From the NCBI GenBank assembly GCA_001295905.1, contig LJHT01000002.1, positions 1 to 61,769 of the forward strand: a DNA stretch of 61,769 nucleotides. The letters are read 5' to 3'. The notes beneath the pieces are model-generated. The model made no database searches, was not told the DNA's origin, and was given only the letters and a program-made list of their open reading frames with translations. Of the stretch, positions 39,122-48,607 are shown piece after piece. A program made the position numbers and the translations under genes. The stretch comes from a beta proteobacterium AAP51. GTDB lineage: Bacteria; Pseudomonadota; Gammaproteobacteria; Burkholderiales; Burkholderiaceae_C. Within the stretch, counting starts at the first letter, position 1. Each line of letters starts with the position of its first letter.

Positions 39122-42100
39122 TTTTCTTCCCCTTTTTAAGCTTGCCCAGAGTCATCGCGCCAGCCTCGGCCAGCGCAGCCAGGATGACCTCAGGCCGTTC
39201 GCCAACGGTGTCGGCCAGGAAGGCCTTAACGAGGCGGTCGACCGCGGGCGTATCCTTTTCTGCGATATCAACGTAGCCAGACCTGTCTTGTCCATGGCTG
39301 GCGCCGAACACCACGCCGAGCACTCGTCGGGTAGAAGGGCGATTCCGGAGTGGCGCCATGGCTTCAGCTTTTCGGAAGTCCACGGCCCAGCTCGCAAGGG
39401 CACCCATCGCTGCATCGATATCCCTGTCGACCCACTGTGCGGACGGCTTGCTGACAGCAAGGCTGATTAGCCCCTCGATGACCGTATCGGTCTCGTCCGC
39501 CAGTTCAAGTCGGCCAGCGAATGCATCCAGTCGGAGGTCGCCAGTGATTCCCTTGACAGTTCCAGCCCGCTGCTGCAGTTCCTCCAGGGGGCGACCGCCG
39601 TGGTCTAGGGCGTCGAGCAAGTGCAGTCTTACTCGCCGCAGCATCGCTCCGTACGCGCCGGTTAGCTCGTCGGTGACTTCAGCCAATCGCCGATTGATTT
39701 CTTCAGGGTCCCGGGCTTCGAGCAGCGTAGGAAGGTCTGCGAACAGAACCTTGTGCGGGTCGTTCGCACGCAACAGCATCCCGCGCACCTCCTGCGCCCG
39801 CTTGGACACCGTCAGGGTGCGCTTAGTCCACTCAGGCAACCCGACGATGATGCTGACCAAGCCTCGTGCGACGTCTAGCGGAGCCGCCTCAACCTCGGTG
39901 TTGCTGCGCTGGGCCACAGACGCAGCCAGCGCACCGACCAGCTTCACCTGGTCCTTAGACGCCTCGACGTGCTTGAACGCGATGCGGCTGGGGTCCAACA
40001 CCCACTCATCGACGACCGCTTCGCTGAGCTCCGGCGTGAAGGCTCCCGCGACGTAGAGCGCCAGTTGCGAGCGGTGCGCCATGAAGAAGGCCAGGGCCAG
40101 CACTGGCATGACCCCGCGGCGGATGCCGTACGGCGCATCGGCCCAGTAGGCATAGAGGTCGGCCAGAGTCGTGGTCTTGCCGTCCTTCAGAACTTCATGG
40201 CGCGTTGAGTACCACCATGGACTGAACTGCTCCCATTTTTTGGTGGCGTGGGGGTCAGTGAAGCCCCAGCTATCGCCTGACAACCGCCGGTGAAGCCCCG
40301 GGTTGTTGAGAATGGTGAAGTAGAGACCTGCGTCAGCGGGAAAGCCGTCGTAGCCGAGCTTTTCCTGGAGCGCGTGGCTGACCATCCGGTACATCAGGTC
40401 TTTGCGTGCTTTGACGGAGTTGCTGGAGGGCTCTTCTCGGTTGATGAGCTCGCTGAAGATTGGAGGCGTCTTGCTGTAGACCTCGCGCGCAATCTCAGAA
40501 GCAAGAACGGTCAGGGGCTTGTCGTGCTTCGGGTTGACGGAGTTCCCTTGGCGGTACCAGAGGCACGTGGAGAAGGCGTCGGCTAGCTCTTCTTCCAGCG
40601 ATGAGCGAACTGCCTCAATGCGACCAACCAATTCACGACGCGCTACCGGGTCGCCGTGCAGCTCCGGGTGCGTCTTGCTCACCCGTTCCGCAGCGGCCAG
40701 CTCCAGGCTCAGCTCGGCGATGCGTTCAGCATTCTTTGGCGTACCCAGCAAGAGCGTCTCGCTCGCTGTGGTCGAAGCATGGCGAACTCGATGCTCGGCT
40801 GATTTCGTCCGAGTACCGAGCGAAGGCAGACACATGACGAACGTGCCGACGCTACCGGGCTTGTGCTTGTAGCTCTCAGCCAGCTGTTCGATGCCGTCCA
40901 ACCGAGCCAAGGCCCGGTTGAACCAGCGCATCGTGCCTGTTTCCTGATACAGCCTCTTGGCTAGTACCGGTTGCAGGTCGCTCAGCGTGGAGATGCGGTC
41001 CAGGTCGGGCTCACCAATCTCGGCCCGAGCCAGGCGCACCGCGCCTTCAATGTCGAAGTCGCTGCCGGCGTAGATGCCCCATGCGCCAAGGTGCTTGCGC
41101 TCGATGAGCACTTTCCACTCGGCCAGGTCCTTGAGCAGCTGAGGGATGGACTGCTCGTCTACGCCTCGAACTGAAACCTCCAGGACATGGTTGTCTGCGA
41201 CCAAGCCAGACCCGCTCCGGAAGAGCTCAATCAGCGCGATGGCTTTGGTCAGTGCGACGTGTCTCTCGGTCCCCTTGGACTCTGCGCGCTCCACAGCCTC
41301 GCAAGCTTGCGCCCACCGGTGGCCGTCTGGCGAGGCCAGGATTGCTGGCTCAAGGTTCGCGCGGAGGTAGTCCCAGTAGTCAGCGGGACCGTACATCTCA
41401 GACCAGTCAGCGGGGTGGCCGTTCAGGTGCTCGATGAACCCGAGCGGCTCCCGAGAGGCGAGAAAACCGAAGGTGCTCCGCTCGTTCTGGCCAAATTTGC
41501 GCCGGGAGATTGGGCCAAGCAGCGCAGCTGTGACTGGGTGAAGCGGCCAGCAGGCCTCGAGCGAACCTGCGAGGCTGTCCGGCGTGCCGGGACGGCGAGC
41601 CTTGATTGAGTCTGCGACGCGCTTGGCGAACCTGGCAGCTGGCCGAAGGTCCGGCGGGTCAGTTGGCTTGATTGCCCGGCCGACCAGCTCGATGACCTCG
41701 TCGGCGCCCGCCACCAAGGGAATGTCGATGTAGCGGCCTTGGACCTTCGCCCACTCGTCGCGCGCTTCTCGTCCCAGGCGTGAAGCGTAGGCGTCGAAGG
41801 CTTGATGCAGGATGCCAACGACGACCAGCTTGCGGGAGCAGCGACTGGCGCTTTCAGCGAGCTCCTGGAAAAAACCGATATCCCCGCCTTCCATGGCGGT
41901 CGCTTCCAGAAGCTTTCCGAGCTCGTCGATGATGACCAGAACGCCATTGGGATGCCGCTCGGCCTCGTCAACCAGTTCTGCAACGACGTCTGCGTTCTTG
42001 CGCCGTGAAGGGCTGACACCCCGCGCCTCGGCAAGAGCGTTGCTCAGCTCAGTTCGTACATCCGCGCGCTTGCCAACGACAGGGACAACTAACCAACCGT

Positions 42101-42461
42101 CGTTCTTCGTAGCGAAGGCGCGCTGAACAAGGCTCCCTTCGGACAAGCCCAGCACCTGTCGAGCCTTCGCCCGAATCTTTGGGTTTGGACTGACGAGCGA
42201 GCAAAGGCCCAGAGCCAACGAAGACTTGCCTCCGCCGTAGGGCCCCGTCCAAGTGAAGGCTCGTTGGTCGGTCTCGACAATCTGCTTGGACATGTTCTCC
42301 AGCAGCGAACGAGCCGTTCCCTGGCAGATGTAGCCAGAGAGCGCGTCTTCGCGACCGAGGTCCGTGTCGATGCGGACCGAACGCAGGAACTGCCGCGAAA
42401 TCGAAACGACGTCTGATAGCGTCTGCTGGGGAGCGGTCGTGGAGCGCGTGGCCTTAGGCAT
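39114..42461 (-). CDS. Large AAA-type ATPase, SspC-like
   Basis: A 1115-residue ATPase. Walker A is TWTGPYGGGKSSLALGL at about residue 75, and Walker B is VLVIIDELGKLLE. The N-terminus precedes the P-loop with a conserved R-rich start. The rest is largely alpha-helical with no other motif recognised. By gene context it matches the ATPase of single-strand phosphorothioation (Ssp) loci. It overlaps both neighbours by 8 nt. Confidence 0.72.
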   Translation of the reverse strand: MPKATRSTTAPQQTLSDVVSISRQFLRSVRIDTDLGREDALSGYICQGTARSLLENMSKQIVETDQRAFTWTGPYGGGKSSLALGLCSLVSPNPKIRAKARQVLGLSEGSLVQRAFATKNDGWLVVPVVGKRADVRTELSNALAEARGVSPSRRKNADVVAELVDEAERHPNGVLVIIDELGKLLEATAMEGGDIGFFQELAESASRCSRKLVVVGILHQAFDAYASRLGREARDEWAKVQGRYIDIPLVAGADEVIELVGRAIKPTDPPDLRPAARFAKRVADSIKARRPGTPDSLAGSLEACWPLHPVTAALLGPISRRKFGQNERSTFGFLASREPLGFIEHLNGHPADWSEMYGPADYWDYLRANLEPAILASPDGHRWAQACEAVERAESKGTERHVALTKAIALIELFRSGSGLVADNHVLEVSVRGVDEQSIPQLLKDLAEWKVLIERKHLGAWGIYAGSDFDIEGAVRLARAEIGEPDLDRISTLSDLQPVLAKRLYQETGTMRWFNRALARLDGIEQLAESYKHKPGSVGTFVMCLPSLGTRTKSAEHRVRHASTTASETLLLGTPKNAERIAELSLELAAAERVSKTHPELHGDPVARRELVGRIEAVRSSLEEELADAFSTCLWYRQGNSVNPKHDKPLTVLASEIAREVYSKTPPIFSELINREEPSSNSVKARKDLMYRMVSHALQEKLGYDGFPADAGLYFTILNNPGLHRRLSGDSWGFTDPHATKKWEQFSPWWYSTRHEVLKDGKTTTLADLYAYWADAPYGIRRGVMPVLALAFFMAHRSQLALYVAGAFTPELSEAVVDEWVLDPSRIAFKHVEASKDQVKLVGALAASVAQRSNTEVEAAPLDVARGLVSIIVGLPEWTKRTLTVSKRAQEVRGMLLRANDPHKVLFADLPTLLEARDPEEINRRLAEVTDELTGAYGAMLRRVRLHLLDALDHGGRPLEELQQRAGTVKGITGDLRLDAFAGRLELADETDTVIEGLISLAVSKPSAQWVDRDIDAAMGALASWAVDFRKAEAMAPLRNRPSTRRVLGVVFGASHGQDRSGYVDIAEKDTPAVDRLVKAFLADTVGERPEVILAALAEAGAMTLGKLKKGKKNG

Positions 42462-43383
42462 AGGCCGTCTCCAGCATCTTGAGCTTGTAGTCCTGTAGGC
42501 TGTTTAGGGCAGGGCCCTTTCGTGTCACCTGTCTGATGCCTGCCTGCTCGACCCACTGCAGATTGCCCTTGGAGAGGGTCTCGAGCGCGATGAGGCGGTC
42601 AGCGACAGCGTTCTCGTCGAGCTTGAACACACGCCCAGGCGAGCCGAAGTCATGCGCAACACGGTCGAAGTCCATGACCGAGCCGGCATGCGGCATGCGA
42701 CTCCAGTAGTCGAGCAGGGCATAGGCGAACACCCCATCAGGCAGAGACTTCTTAGCTCCCCGGCGGAACTCGAAGGTACCTTTGGCGTTCTGCTGAATGA
42801 GCCCGAGCTCGCCCAGAAGCGGCTCGCTCATTTCCTCGGGCGAGTCGCCTCCTAGCCGCGGCACATAGCTGCGAATGCAGCACTCGACGTCGCGCTTGAG
42901 CGTCGCAAGCGAGATGCGAAGCTTGTACTCGGTGATGAAGCCTGAGAGCGACTTGACGAGGTGCTCGCGGTCGAAGACCTGCTGCACGACGTGGTTGAAC
43001 AAGTACCACCACGTCGTGGTCTTTTCTGGGGTGCTCGCGACTTGCCAATGCATCAGCCACGTGGTGGCCGGGTGCTCGCAGTACAGGTCACGGCCGTACT
43101 CCGGCAAGAACAGGTAGTGGCCTAGTCCGGTCGGGACGTACCCTTCCTTGGTCTCCTCCACGACGCCGCAAGCCGTTGCCCAGAACCGTATGGACATGGC
43201 CATGTTCTTGCCGACCCCGAAGCGCACGATGGCGTCTTCCCCGGCGAAGACCGAGCGGTGTGCAGGCTCGCGAGTCTCGGTGACTGCGTCGTAGGCCTTG
43301 CGCAGCCACAGCTGCCGTAGCGGGAAGGTCTCGTGGCCGGAGAACTGCGGCTGCTTATCTTGTTCTAGGAGGAGCTCTGTCAT
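42454..43383 (-). CDS. DUF4007 family protein, SspB-like
   Basis: A 309-residue protein. QFSGHETFPLRQLWLRKAYDAV near residue 13 and IRFWATACGVVEE are typical of DUF4007 proteins, the family to which I assign the SspB nickase. First gene of the operon; a CTGT-N8-ACAG box lies about 100 bp upstream. No cysteine desulfurase (SspA) gene is nearby. Confidence 0.72.
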   Translation of the reverse strand: MTELLLEQDKQPQFSGHETFPLRQLWLRKAYDAVTETREPAHRSVFAGEDAIVRFGVGKNMAMSIRFWATACGVVEETKEGYVPTGLGHYLFLPEYGRDLYCEHPATTWLMHWQVASTPEKTTTWWYLFNHVVQQVFDREHLVKSLSGFITEYKLRISLATLKRDVECCIRSYVPRLGGDSPEEMSEPLLGELGLIQQNAKGTFEFRRGAKKSLPDGVFAYALLDYWSRMPHAGSVMDFDRVAHDFGSPGRVFKLDENAVADRLIALETLSKGNLQWVEQAGIRQVTRKGPALNSLQDYKLKMLETAYA

Positions 43384-43483
43384 CGTCCTCCTAGTCTAAC
43401 TGGACGAAGCCACCAGTCAGCACCGGGTGAACAGCTAGTAGCAGTCGGAGCGTTCCGCTGACCTGCTCTGCCTCGCGAAGGGG

Positions 43484-43499
43484 CTGTCTAAATATACAG
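43484..43499. promoter_or_regulatory. LexA/SOS box-like sequence upstream of the SspB-like gene
   Basis: CTGT-CTAAATAT-ACAG matches the CTGT-N8-ACAG consensus of proteobacterial LexA boxes with an AT-rich centre. It lies 101-116 bp upstream of the DUF4007 gene start, in the expected orientation-free form. One match of this strictness is expected about once by chance in a window this size. Confidence 0.35.
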
Positions 43500-44122
43500 C
43501 ATGTTCGGGCGCTCGGACGCCGGCAGCCTCTCCAGGCAGGAGGAAGCGCTCATCACGCTATCAACAATGAATAAGCGATAGTTGGCATACATCCGTCAGT
43601 CTGTCGACGCAACGTGAGGCGGCAGCGGCCAGCTTCCACTGGCATGCCCGCGCGAGACCGCGACGAACGCTCCGCAGCGCCAGGCGGGGGCGCTGGACTG
43701 CACTAGGTTTCCCGCGGGCAAAGCGCCGCGTACCGACCCTATCGGCCGAAGCTCGAGCCTTCTTGAGAGCCCAGCACGTACTTGTGCGAAAGATTGCGCG
43801 AACAGCCCGCTCAAGCCAGGCTGGGCGGTGTCGGCCATCTTTTCAGCCGACAGCGCATCTTCGATAATGCGCGTTGTCGCAACGACAACCCGGTGTTCGA
43901 GAAACCTTCTCGGCACCCAGCGAGCAAAGCTCGTAGCTCCGAGAGAACTCTCGTAGAGCAAGCAGCCTTAAGCTGCCTTCCCCTGTGGAAGAACCCGGCG
44001 AACGTGGCCCATGCGGCCGCGTCGAGGACGCCATGCGTCTGGGTTCTTTCACAATTTGCACGCAGCCAATCCCCGGCATCCCCGCACTCGTCACCGGACC
44101 CGGCGGCTCGGCTGCACCCCGT

Positions 44123-44140
44123 CTTGGCCACGTGGCCAAG
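44123..44140. repeat. 18-bp perfect palindrome
   Basis: CTTGGCCACGTGGCCAAG, self-complementary end to end. It lies in the gene-free region and is flanked by other inverted repeats. It may be an operator or a remnant; no gene contacts it directly. Confidence 0.5.
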
Positions 44141-44563
44141 GTCCGCGAGGACGGCCTCGCAATCATCGCCCGCTCCGGGCGGGCAGGCCTTCGGGCCGCC
44201 CATCTCGGCCTTCTTCGCCGAGAACTCCGATGTACGCCCCCTGCAGGCCTGGCTCTGCGCGTGGCAGCTGTCTTCTAGGTACGACAGAACATCCGCTGCG
44301 CGAGCCGCAGCACATCTACCTCAGTTCCAACGCACTCCGCGATGGTTTCGCCGTTGAGCGCCGCCAGCCAAACAGTTGCCATCGAGAACATATGGGGGCA
44401 ACTCCAAATGCATCCCGCGCCAAGGCGGGACCAAAGAACACATTCTCAAGTGCTAAAGAGCATCTGGGAAGTTTCATCAAGCATCACAACAGACGACTCA
44501 AGGTCGCCGTAAGAACAATCTCAGAAAGTGCGCCGCCGATTTTGGGCAGCCAGAAAGAACTCC

Positions 44564-45223
44564 ATGAAAAAAAAGAACCAACCCACCAGTGCAGTCCAAG
44601 TCCTGAACGGAAAGACCACTCCGACGTACAAGTTCCGCGCCGAGTGCGCGACCGATGCTCAGCTGGTACGTGCGATGCTGAGGCCGTGGCTGCAATCGTG
44701 GAAAGAGGAACAGAGCCCAATGAACTACAAAGGGCAGTTGCACTACCTGGGAGATACCGAGGTCGCCGTCACGCTGGCGGCCGGTGCCCCAAGCTATGGC
44801 GAACTGCTCTGGCTCATCGACTCGCTGCACAACTGCCACGTTGTAGGCCAGACCTTTGCCCTCACCCAAAAGTACACCGCTGAGCGAAGCTCCCGGAAAG
44901 CGTTCGCTGAACCGGCAATCAAGCCTTCCAATGAGACCTTGCTGGCTGCGCTGGATGCTGTGCAGGCCAGGGAGTGCCTGCTCGAACTCGAGCATGCCCG
45001 AGCCCAGTACATCGCGAAGCTGCAATCGGAGGCTGTCGAGCAGGGTGACGCATGGACCGTCCCGGCTGAGGGCGTTGACGCGCCAGGCTGGCTCTTCGCT
45101 GTCAAGCAGAAGAGTACGGGTCTCATTGCCGTTCGCAGGGTTGCGGCCATCGAGGGCGACATGTCGGCGCTCATCTGTGGGCACGAACAACCAAGGGCTC
45201 GACTCCACACGCTCGCGAACTAA
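44564..45223 (+). CDS. Hypothetical protein
   Basis: A 219-residue protein starting with a lysine-rich MKKKNQPTS. A helical core (AQLVRAMLRPWLQSWKE) is followed by a C-terminal WLFAVKQKSTGLIAVRR strand region. No family recognised. The next gene follows at 120 bp. Confidence 0.55.
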   Translation: MKKKNQPTSAVQVLNGKTTPTYKFRAECATDAQLVRAMLRPWLQSWKEEQSPMNYKGQLHYLGDTEVAVTLAAGAPSYGELLWLIDSLHNCHVVGQTFALTQKYTAERSSRKAFAEPAIKPSNETLLAALDAVQARECLLELEHARAQYIAKLQSEAVEQGDAWTVPAEGVDAPGWLFAVKQKSTGLIAVRRVAAIEGDMSALICGHEQPRARLHTLAN

Positions 45224-45344
45224 CTCAATCCGCAGGCTGTTCGTCAGCTTGGCGAGCCTGCGTAGCCCCCAAGTGGTCGGGCATGGGCCATACCACACAC
45301 TAGAAAGAACAACGGGTTAGTAACCCGAAAAGAAGATTATAGAA

Positions 45345-46046
45345 ATGTACAAATCTACAAATGAAAGAGTCACCAACCCCGCCGTCAAAGACCAAGACGG
45401 TGGAGTGTTCTGGGTTGGGCGAATCCCTCTTGACGAGACAGACGCGCAGAGGCTCGATGGATACTCTGACTTGTTCAATGCAGCGTTCAACGCTGGCTGC
45501 CCAGCGGCGGTAGCCATCGACGTGTACAGGAAGACGAACGTTCTCCTCATCAAGCTCATTGCCGCTGAGGCACTACGACAGTCGCGGAATCTGGGTGACT
45601 TTGGGCGTGAGGTTGGGCTGCCCCCTCGGGAGCTCGCTCTGCATGCCAGGGAAAGACGTAATGTTTCCGAACTGCCAACCTACACCTTCAGGACTCTAGC
45701 CGACAAACTTTCAATGCCGTTCCTGCTTCTGCAGTATGTCGCGGGAAGACTGACCGAGAGTGATTTGGCTGAACTCGACGACCTAGGTAACAAGGTGTCG
45801 GACCGGCTCTGCGAGCTGAGAGAAATCGTAGAGGAACGAGCTGCAGCGGTCGTTCAGGATGCTCTCGCCCGAATTGAGGCTGAAGAGTCGCGCGTTGCCC
45901 CAATCCGCAATTCGAGACACGACCGTTTCGGTAAGGCCCACCCATTTGCCGGAGGTATGGGTGGTTGCGGGGATGATGAGAGTGTGGAGGACTGGTATGA
46001 GCGGGTTATCTGTGAGATTGAACGGGAGGAACTGAGCTATCGCTGA
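45345..46046 (+). CDS. Hypothetical protein
   Basis: A 233-residue, acidic protein. A middle segment (LGDFGREVGLPPRELALHARERRN) resembles a helix-turn-helix; an acidic C-terminus follows (GGCGDDESVEDWYERVICEIEREEL). Possibly a regulator, not assigned. Confidence 0.5.
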   Translation: MYKSTNERVTNPAVKDQDGGVFWVGRIPLDETDAQRLDGYSDLFNAAFNAGCPAAVAIDVYRKTNVLLIKLIAAEALRQSRNLGDFGREVGLPPRELALHARERRNVSELPTYTFRTLADKLSMPFLLLQYVAGRLTESDLAELDDLGNKVSDRLCELREIVEERAAAVVQDALARIEAEESRVAPIRNSRHDRFGKAHPFAGGMGGCGDDESVEDWYERVICEIEREELSYR

Positions 46047-47132
46047 CGCAGAACTGCAGACGCGATTTACCAAGTCACCTCCACGCTGCTGAGAGGTAAC
46101 GGTTACGATGACCTCCGAGAAGTGGCTTTGCCCCAAGCTGAGCGCTTTGAAGAGACCTCTGCGAGTCACACGCGTGGAGCAGTTCTAGTTGGAGCTAGTG
46201 CCAGCGTATGCGAAGGAGCTGTCGGAATACGGTGATATTACCCGGCGGTATGTGCGCCTCTTTTCGGCGTCAGCCGTGCCCCCCGTTCTTGGCGGGCTCC
46301 GCTCATCTTCAGGAACCTGCTAGTTTTCTTCTCCAAGTTGAGAAGGCTCCTGACCAGATGCCTCAAGCTAGGACGCGCACTACCGCGGCACCGCCCGGCT
46401 GCCCAACGAGTCCAAGGTGCAGAGTGTCGAAATCGCGAGAGGCAGGATTGACTGATTAGCACATCAGCCCGAGCGACGAGTCTTGAGGAGTTCTGTCCAT
46501 TTGCCAACTCCTCTCCCAATTCTGAATTGAAGAACTCTCGACCTATTCGGGACTGGCGCCACGGTCAGAGCTTTCGTCCGTGGCTGAATTAGGTTAAGGA
46601 GAGAGGCAAAAATTGTCTTTTGAATCAAGGGCTTACGAGAAAACCAGTTCTCCATTCACCATCCGGAGTGCCTCATTTGCCACGGCGATTGAGGAAAGTA
46701 GAGGAATGCACCTCAATAAATGCTGACTGTAGTGCTTCATTTCACATGAAATAAGAGGAAGGCGGCAAAGGCTCCTCGCTGCTGAAAGGTGAGTCGGCAC
46801 AGCTTGGCCAGGCTTCTGCACTGTTGAGCCTTGTCAGTAACCCGCAAAGCCGAGGCGCTCACTTGTCGGGCGAAGCTGATGCCCGCCTGCTCTTGGCTCT
46901 TAGCAGAGGGGCATCCCGTCGTGCGCCTGTTCGGCCCAGACGGTCAGATTGCACTAAGCCTCTGACCGAGATGCCCCGCTTCAATCCATCAAGGCCTCAC
47001 TTCAGGCGCGAAGTAGGCACATGAAGTCGCGTTTTGGCTTGAAGCCGAAGCCACAAACACACCATTGAAAACTGTATGAGGATAAATCAAATAGCGATAC
47101 CACTCATCTCCCATGAAGTTATAGGAAACGAG
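46047..47132. other. Gene-free region upstream of the replication-type genes, possible origin
   Basis: 1086 bp with no supported gene. An AT-rich segment lies at about 46590-46760. A nested inverted-repeat structure is at 46908-46977: outer arms GGGGCATC and GATGCCCC, inner arms CGGTCAG and CTGACCG. No clear iterons were seen. It could hold a replication origin or regulator for the AlpA/TrfA-like genes. Confidence 0.4.
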
Positions 47133-47411
47133 ATGAAAGGCGAATATCTCACACGCGAGCAGCTTGCCTCGCTCTTCCACTGCACCACAAGAACTATCCA
47201 CAACTACGTCAAGTCAGGCGCGATACCTTCCCCAATGAAGCTTGGGCGGCGGCAACTGTGGCATCGGACTGACCTCATCGCCTTCATTGAGGCCCAGCAG
47301 GCAGTGCTGGAGCCGCCCGCGCCGGCGGCCATTGCTGGTGCCGATGTGCCCGCAGCCAGGCTGCCGGTGGGCAGCGTTGAGCCCATGACGAGCGCCGAGA
47401 GTTCCAATTGA
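47133..47411 (+). CDS. AlpA/MerR-like helix-turn-helix protein (excisionase type)
   Basis: A 92-residue protein. The first half, EYLTREQLASLFHCTTRTIHNYVKSGAIPSPMKLGRRQLWHR, is the HTH_17/AlpA domain, with the usual wing and Trp. The C-terminal 40 residues are disordered (A, P rich). Could be an excisionase or a regulator of the following gene. ATG 47133 has AGGAAA ahead; it overlaps the next gene by 4 nt. Confidence 0.75.
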   Translation: MKGEYLTREQLASLFHCTTRTIHNYVKSGAIPSPMKLGRRQLWHRTDLIAFIEAQQAVLEPPAPAAIAGADVPAARLPVGSVEPMTSAESSN

Positions 47412-48454
47412 AGAAGGTCTACGAAGTTGCCAGAACCCTCGACGTTACGGCGCTTGAACTACCTTCGGACGCTCCAGACGACCGCTTTACCGCGGAAGCG
47501 GAGCAGACGGAAGATGCGTTGGTGCCGCTGCCGATGGCCATTCCGCCAGCGCGTCATCCGGAAGAGCGCACTCGACGGCGCCTCGTGGGACGCCTGCATG
47601 CCAGCGAGCGCATGCTGAAGGACTACAGCCGAGACTTGCGGGAGGCTGGCGGTGACAGCGAAGCTCGGCGTGAAGCCTACAAGGCGTTGGTCCGATTCAA
47701 TGGTGAGATTGAGGCCATCAACGAAACTCTCAGGCGAGATTTTGTACCGCAGCATGGTCCGAACCAATTGCTGGGCGCCGACGCGCTTCTCGTGAGCCGC
47801 CTCTTCAATGTACGAAACAAGAATGTGCCGAGACTGCCCGAGGTAAGGCTCGAGCTTCGGTACTCGGAAGGTCAGTCCCTCGTGTACACCGGACCTGAAC
47901 TCCGGCAATCCGAAGGCGTTGTCTTCATGTCCCTTATCAACATTTTGCGAGATTATCCGGCCGGACTGGTCGTTTCATTCTCACCCGGAGACCTTTGCAA
48001 AGCTCTCTATGGTCATTACGACGGGCACACGCGGAATCAGCTGAAGGACTCGATTATTCGACTAATGCGAGGAGTGCTGACATTTCCGAGTTTCAGCGTC
48101 CAGCTTGCTCAGAAGTTCACTCATCCAAGCAAGGGCCCGTGGTCTGTTGCAGTCGATGCATGCATCGTCCGATTGTTCCAGGAGCTGCAATACACCTGGT
48201 TGGACTTCAAACTTCATCGAAGCCTGACAGCAGGCGTAACAACCTGGCTGTACGCGTACGTTCGGACCCAGCCCCGGCTTCGGCCAATCCGACTCGAGAG
48301 TTTGATTGAGCTTTCTGGCTCTGACGCCAAGTCGGCGAAGGCGTTCAAGAGCTCGCTCTACAGAGCGCTTGATGAGCTGGCGGTGAAAGGTGTAATCGCT
48401 CCGGACTTCGTCGTCACGGCAGATGTTCTTCACTGGCGAAAGCTCAAGCCCTGA
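47408..48454 (+). CDS. TrfA-like replication initiator
   Basis: A 348-residue protein. Central signature LLGADALLVSRLFNVRNKNVPR and VVSFSPGDLCKAL fit the TrfA family of IncP-type plasmid initiators. A C-terminal winged-helix-like region (LRPIRLESLIELSGSDAKSAKAFKSSLYRALDEL) follows. A TTG start at 47408 overlaps the AlpA-like stop. Suggests the element replicates, or once did, as a circle. Confidence 0.72.
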   Translation: MKKVYEVARTLDVTALELPSDAPDDRFTAEAEQTEDALVPLPMAIPPARHPEERTRRRLVGRLHASERMLKDYSRDLREAGGDSEARREAYKALVRFNGEIEAINETLRRDFVPQHGPNQLLGADALLVSRLFNVRNKNVPRLPEVRLELRYSEGQSLVYTGPELRQSEGVVFMSLINILRDYPAGLVVSFSPGDLCKALYGHYDGHTRNQLKDSIIRLMRGVLTFPSFSVQLAQKFTHPSKGPWSVAVDACIVRLFQELQYTWLDFKLHRSLTAGVTTWLYAYVRTQPRLRPIRLESLIELSGSDAKSAKAFKSSLYRALDELAVKGVIAPDFVVTADVLHWRKLKP

Positions 48455-48577
48455 AGGGAGCTCTTAACAGTGAGTAGGCAGCTGGGACTTTGCCGGTGTG
48501 TCAGCTTCGGCCATGCCAGCCCGTACCGGTAACGTTGGGTGCCTGTAGACACTTGCCTGACTGGTTCGCTACACCTT

Positions 48578-48598
48578 CTGCACGGACAACAAGTGCAG
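48578..48598 (+). promoter_or_regulatory. Short hairpin and strong RBS before 48608
   Basis: CTGCAC and GTGCAG arms around a 9-nt loop, followed directly by AGGAGG and the ATG at 48608. The hairpin could modulate translation or be a protein site; weak evidence. Confidence 0.3.
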
Positions 48599-48607
48599 GA
48601 GGACAAC

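Larger units (their letters stand above)
43384..44563. other. Long gene-free region upstream of the defence operon
   Basis: 1180 bp with no supported gene. Short frames show no domains and differ in character from adjacent genes. It contains an SOS-box-like sequence, an 18-bp perfect palindrome (44123-44140) and several GC-rich inverted repeats between 44090 and 44230. Confidence 0.5.

Noticed and set aside
34194..43383. A classical Dnd (dndABCDE) or BREX system
   Set aside because: No DndA, DndD, DndE, PglX or PglZ-type gene was seen; DUF4007 with ATPase and PAPS reductase fits Ssp better.
43596..44203. Minus-strand genes in the region ahead of the SspB-like gene
   Set aside because: Overlapping short frames on both strands with no motif or ribosome-binding site.
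44011..44883. A 290-residue plus-strand gene upstream of 44564
   Set aside because: Arginine/proline-rich composition typical of noncoding GC-rich DNA; the end overlaps a better-supported gene in another frame.
46047..47132. Iterons or a CRISPR array
   Set aside because: Reading by eye found inverted repeats but no regular direct repeats or spacers; no CRISPR seen anywhere in the window.
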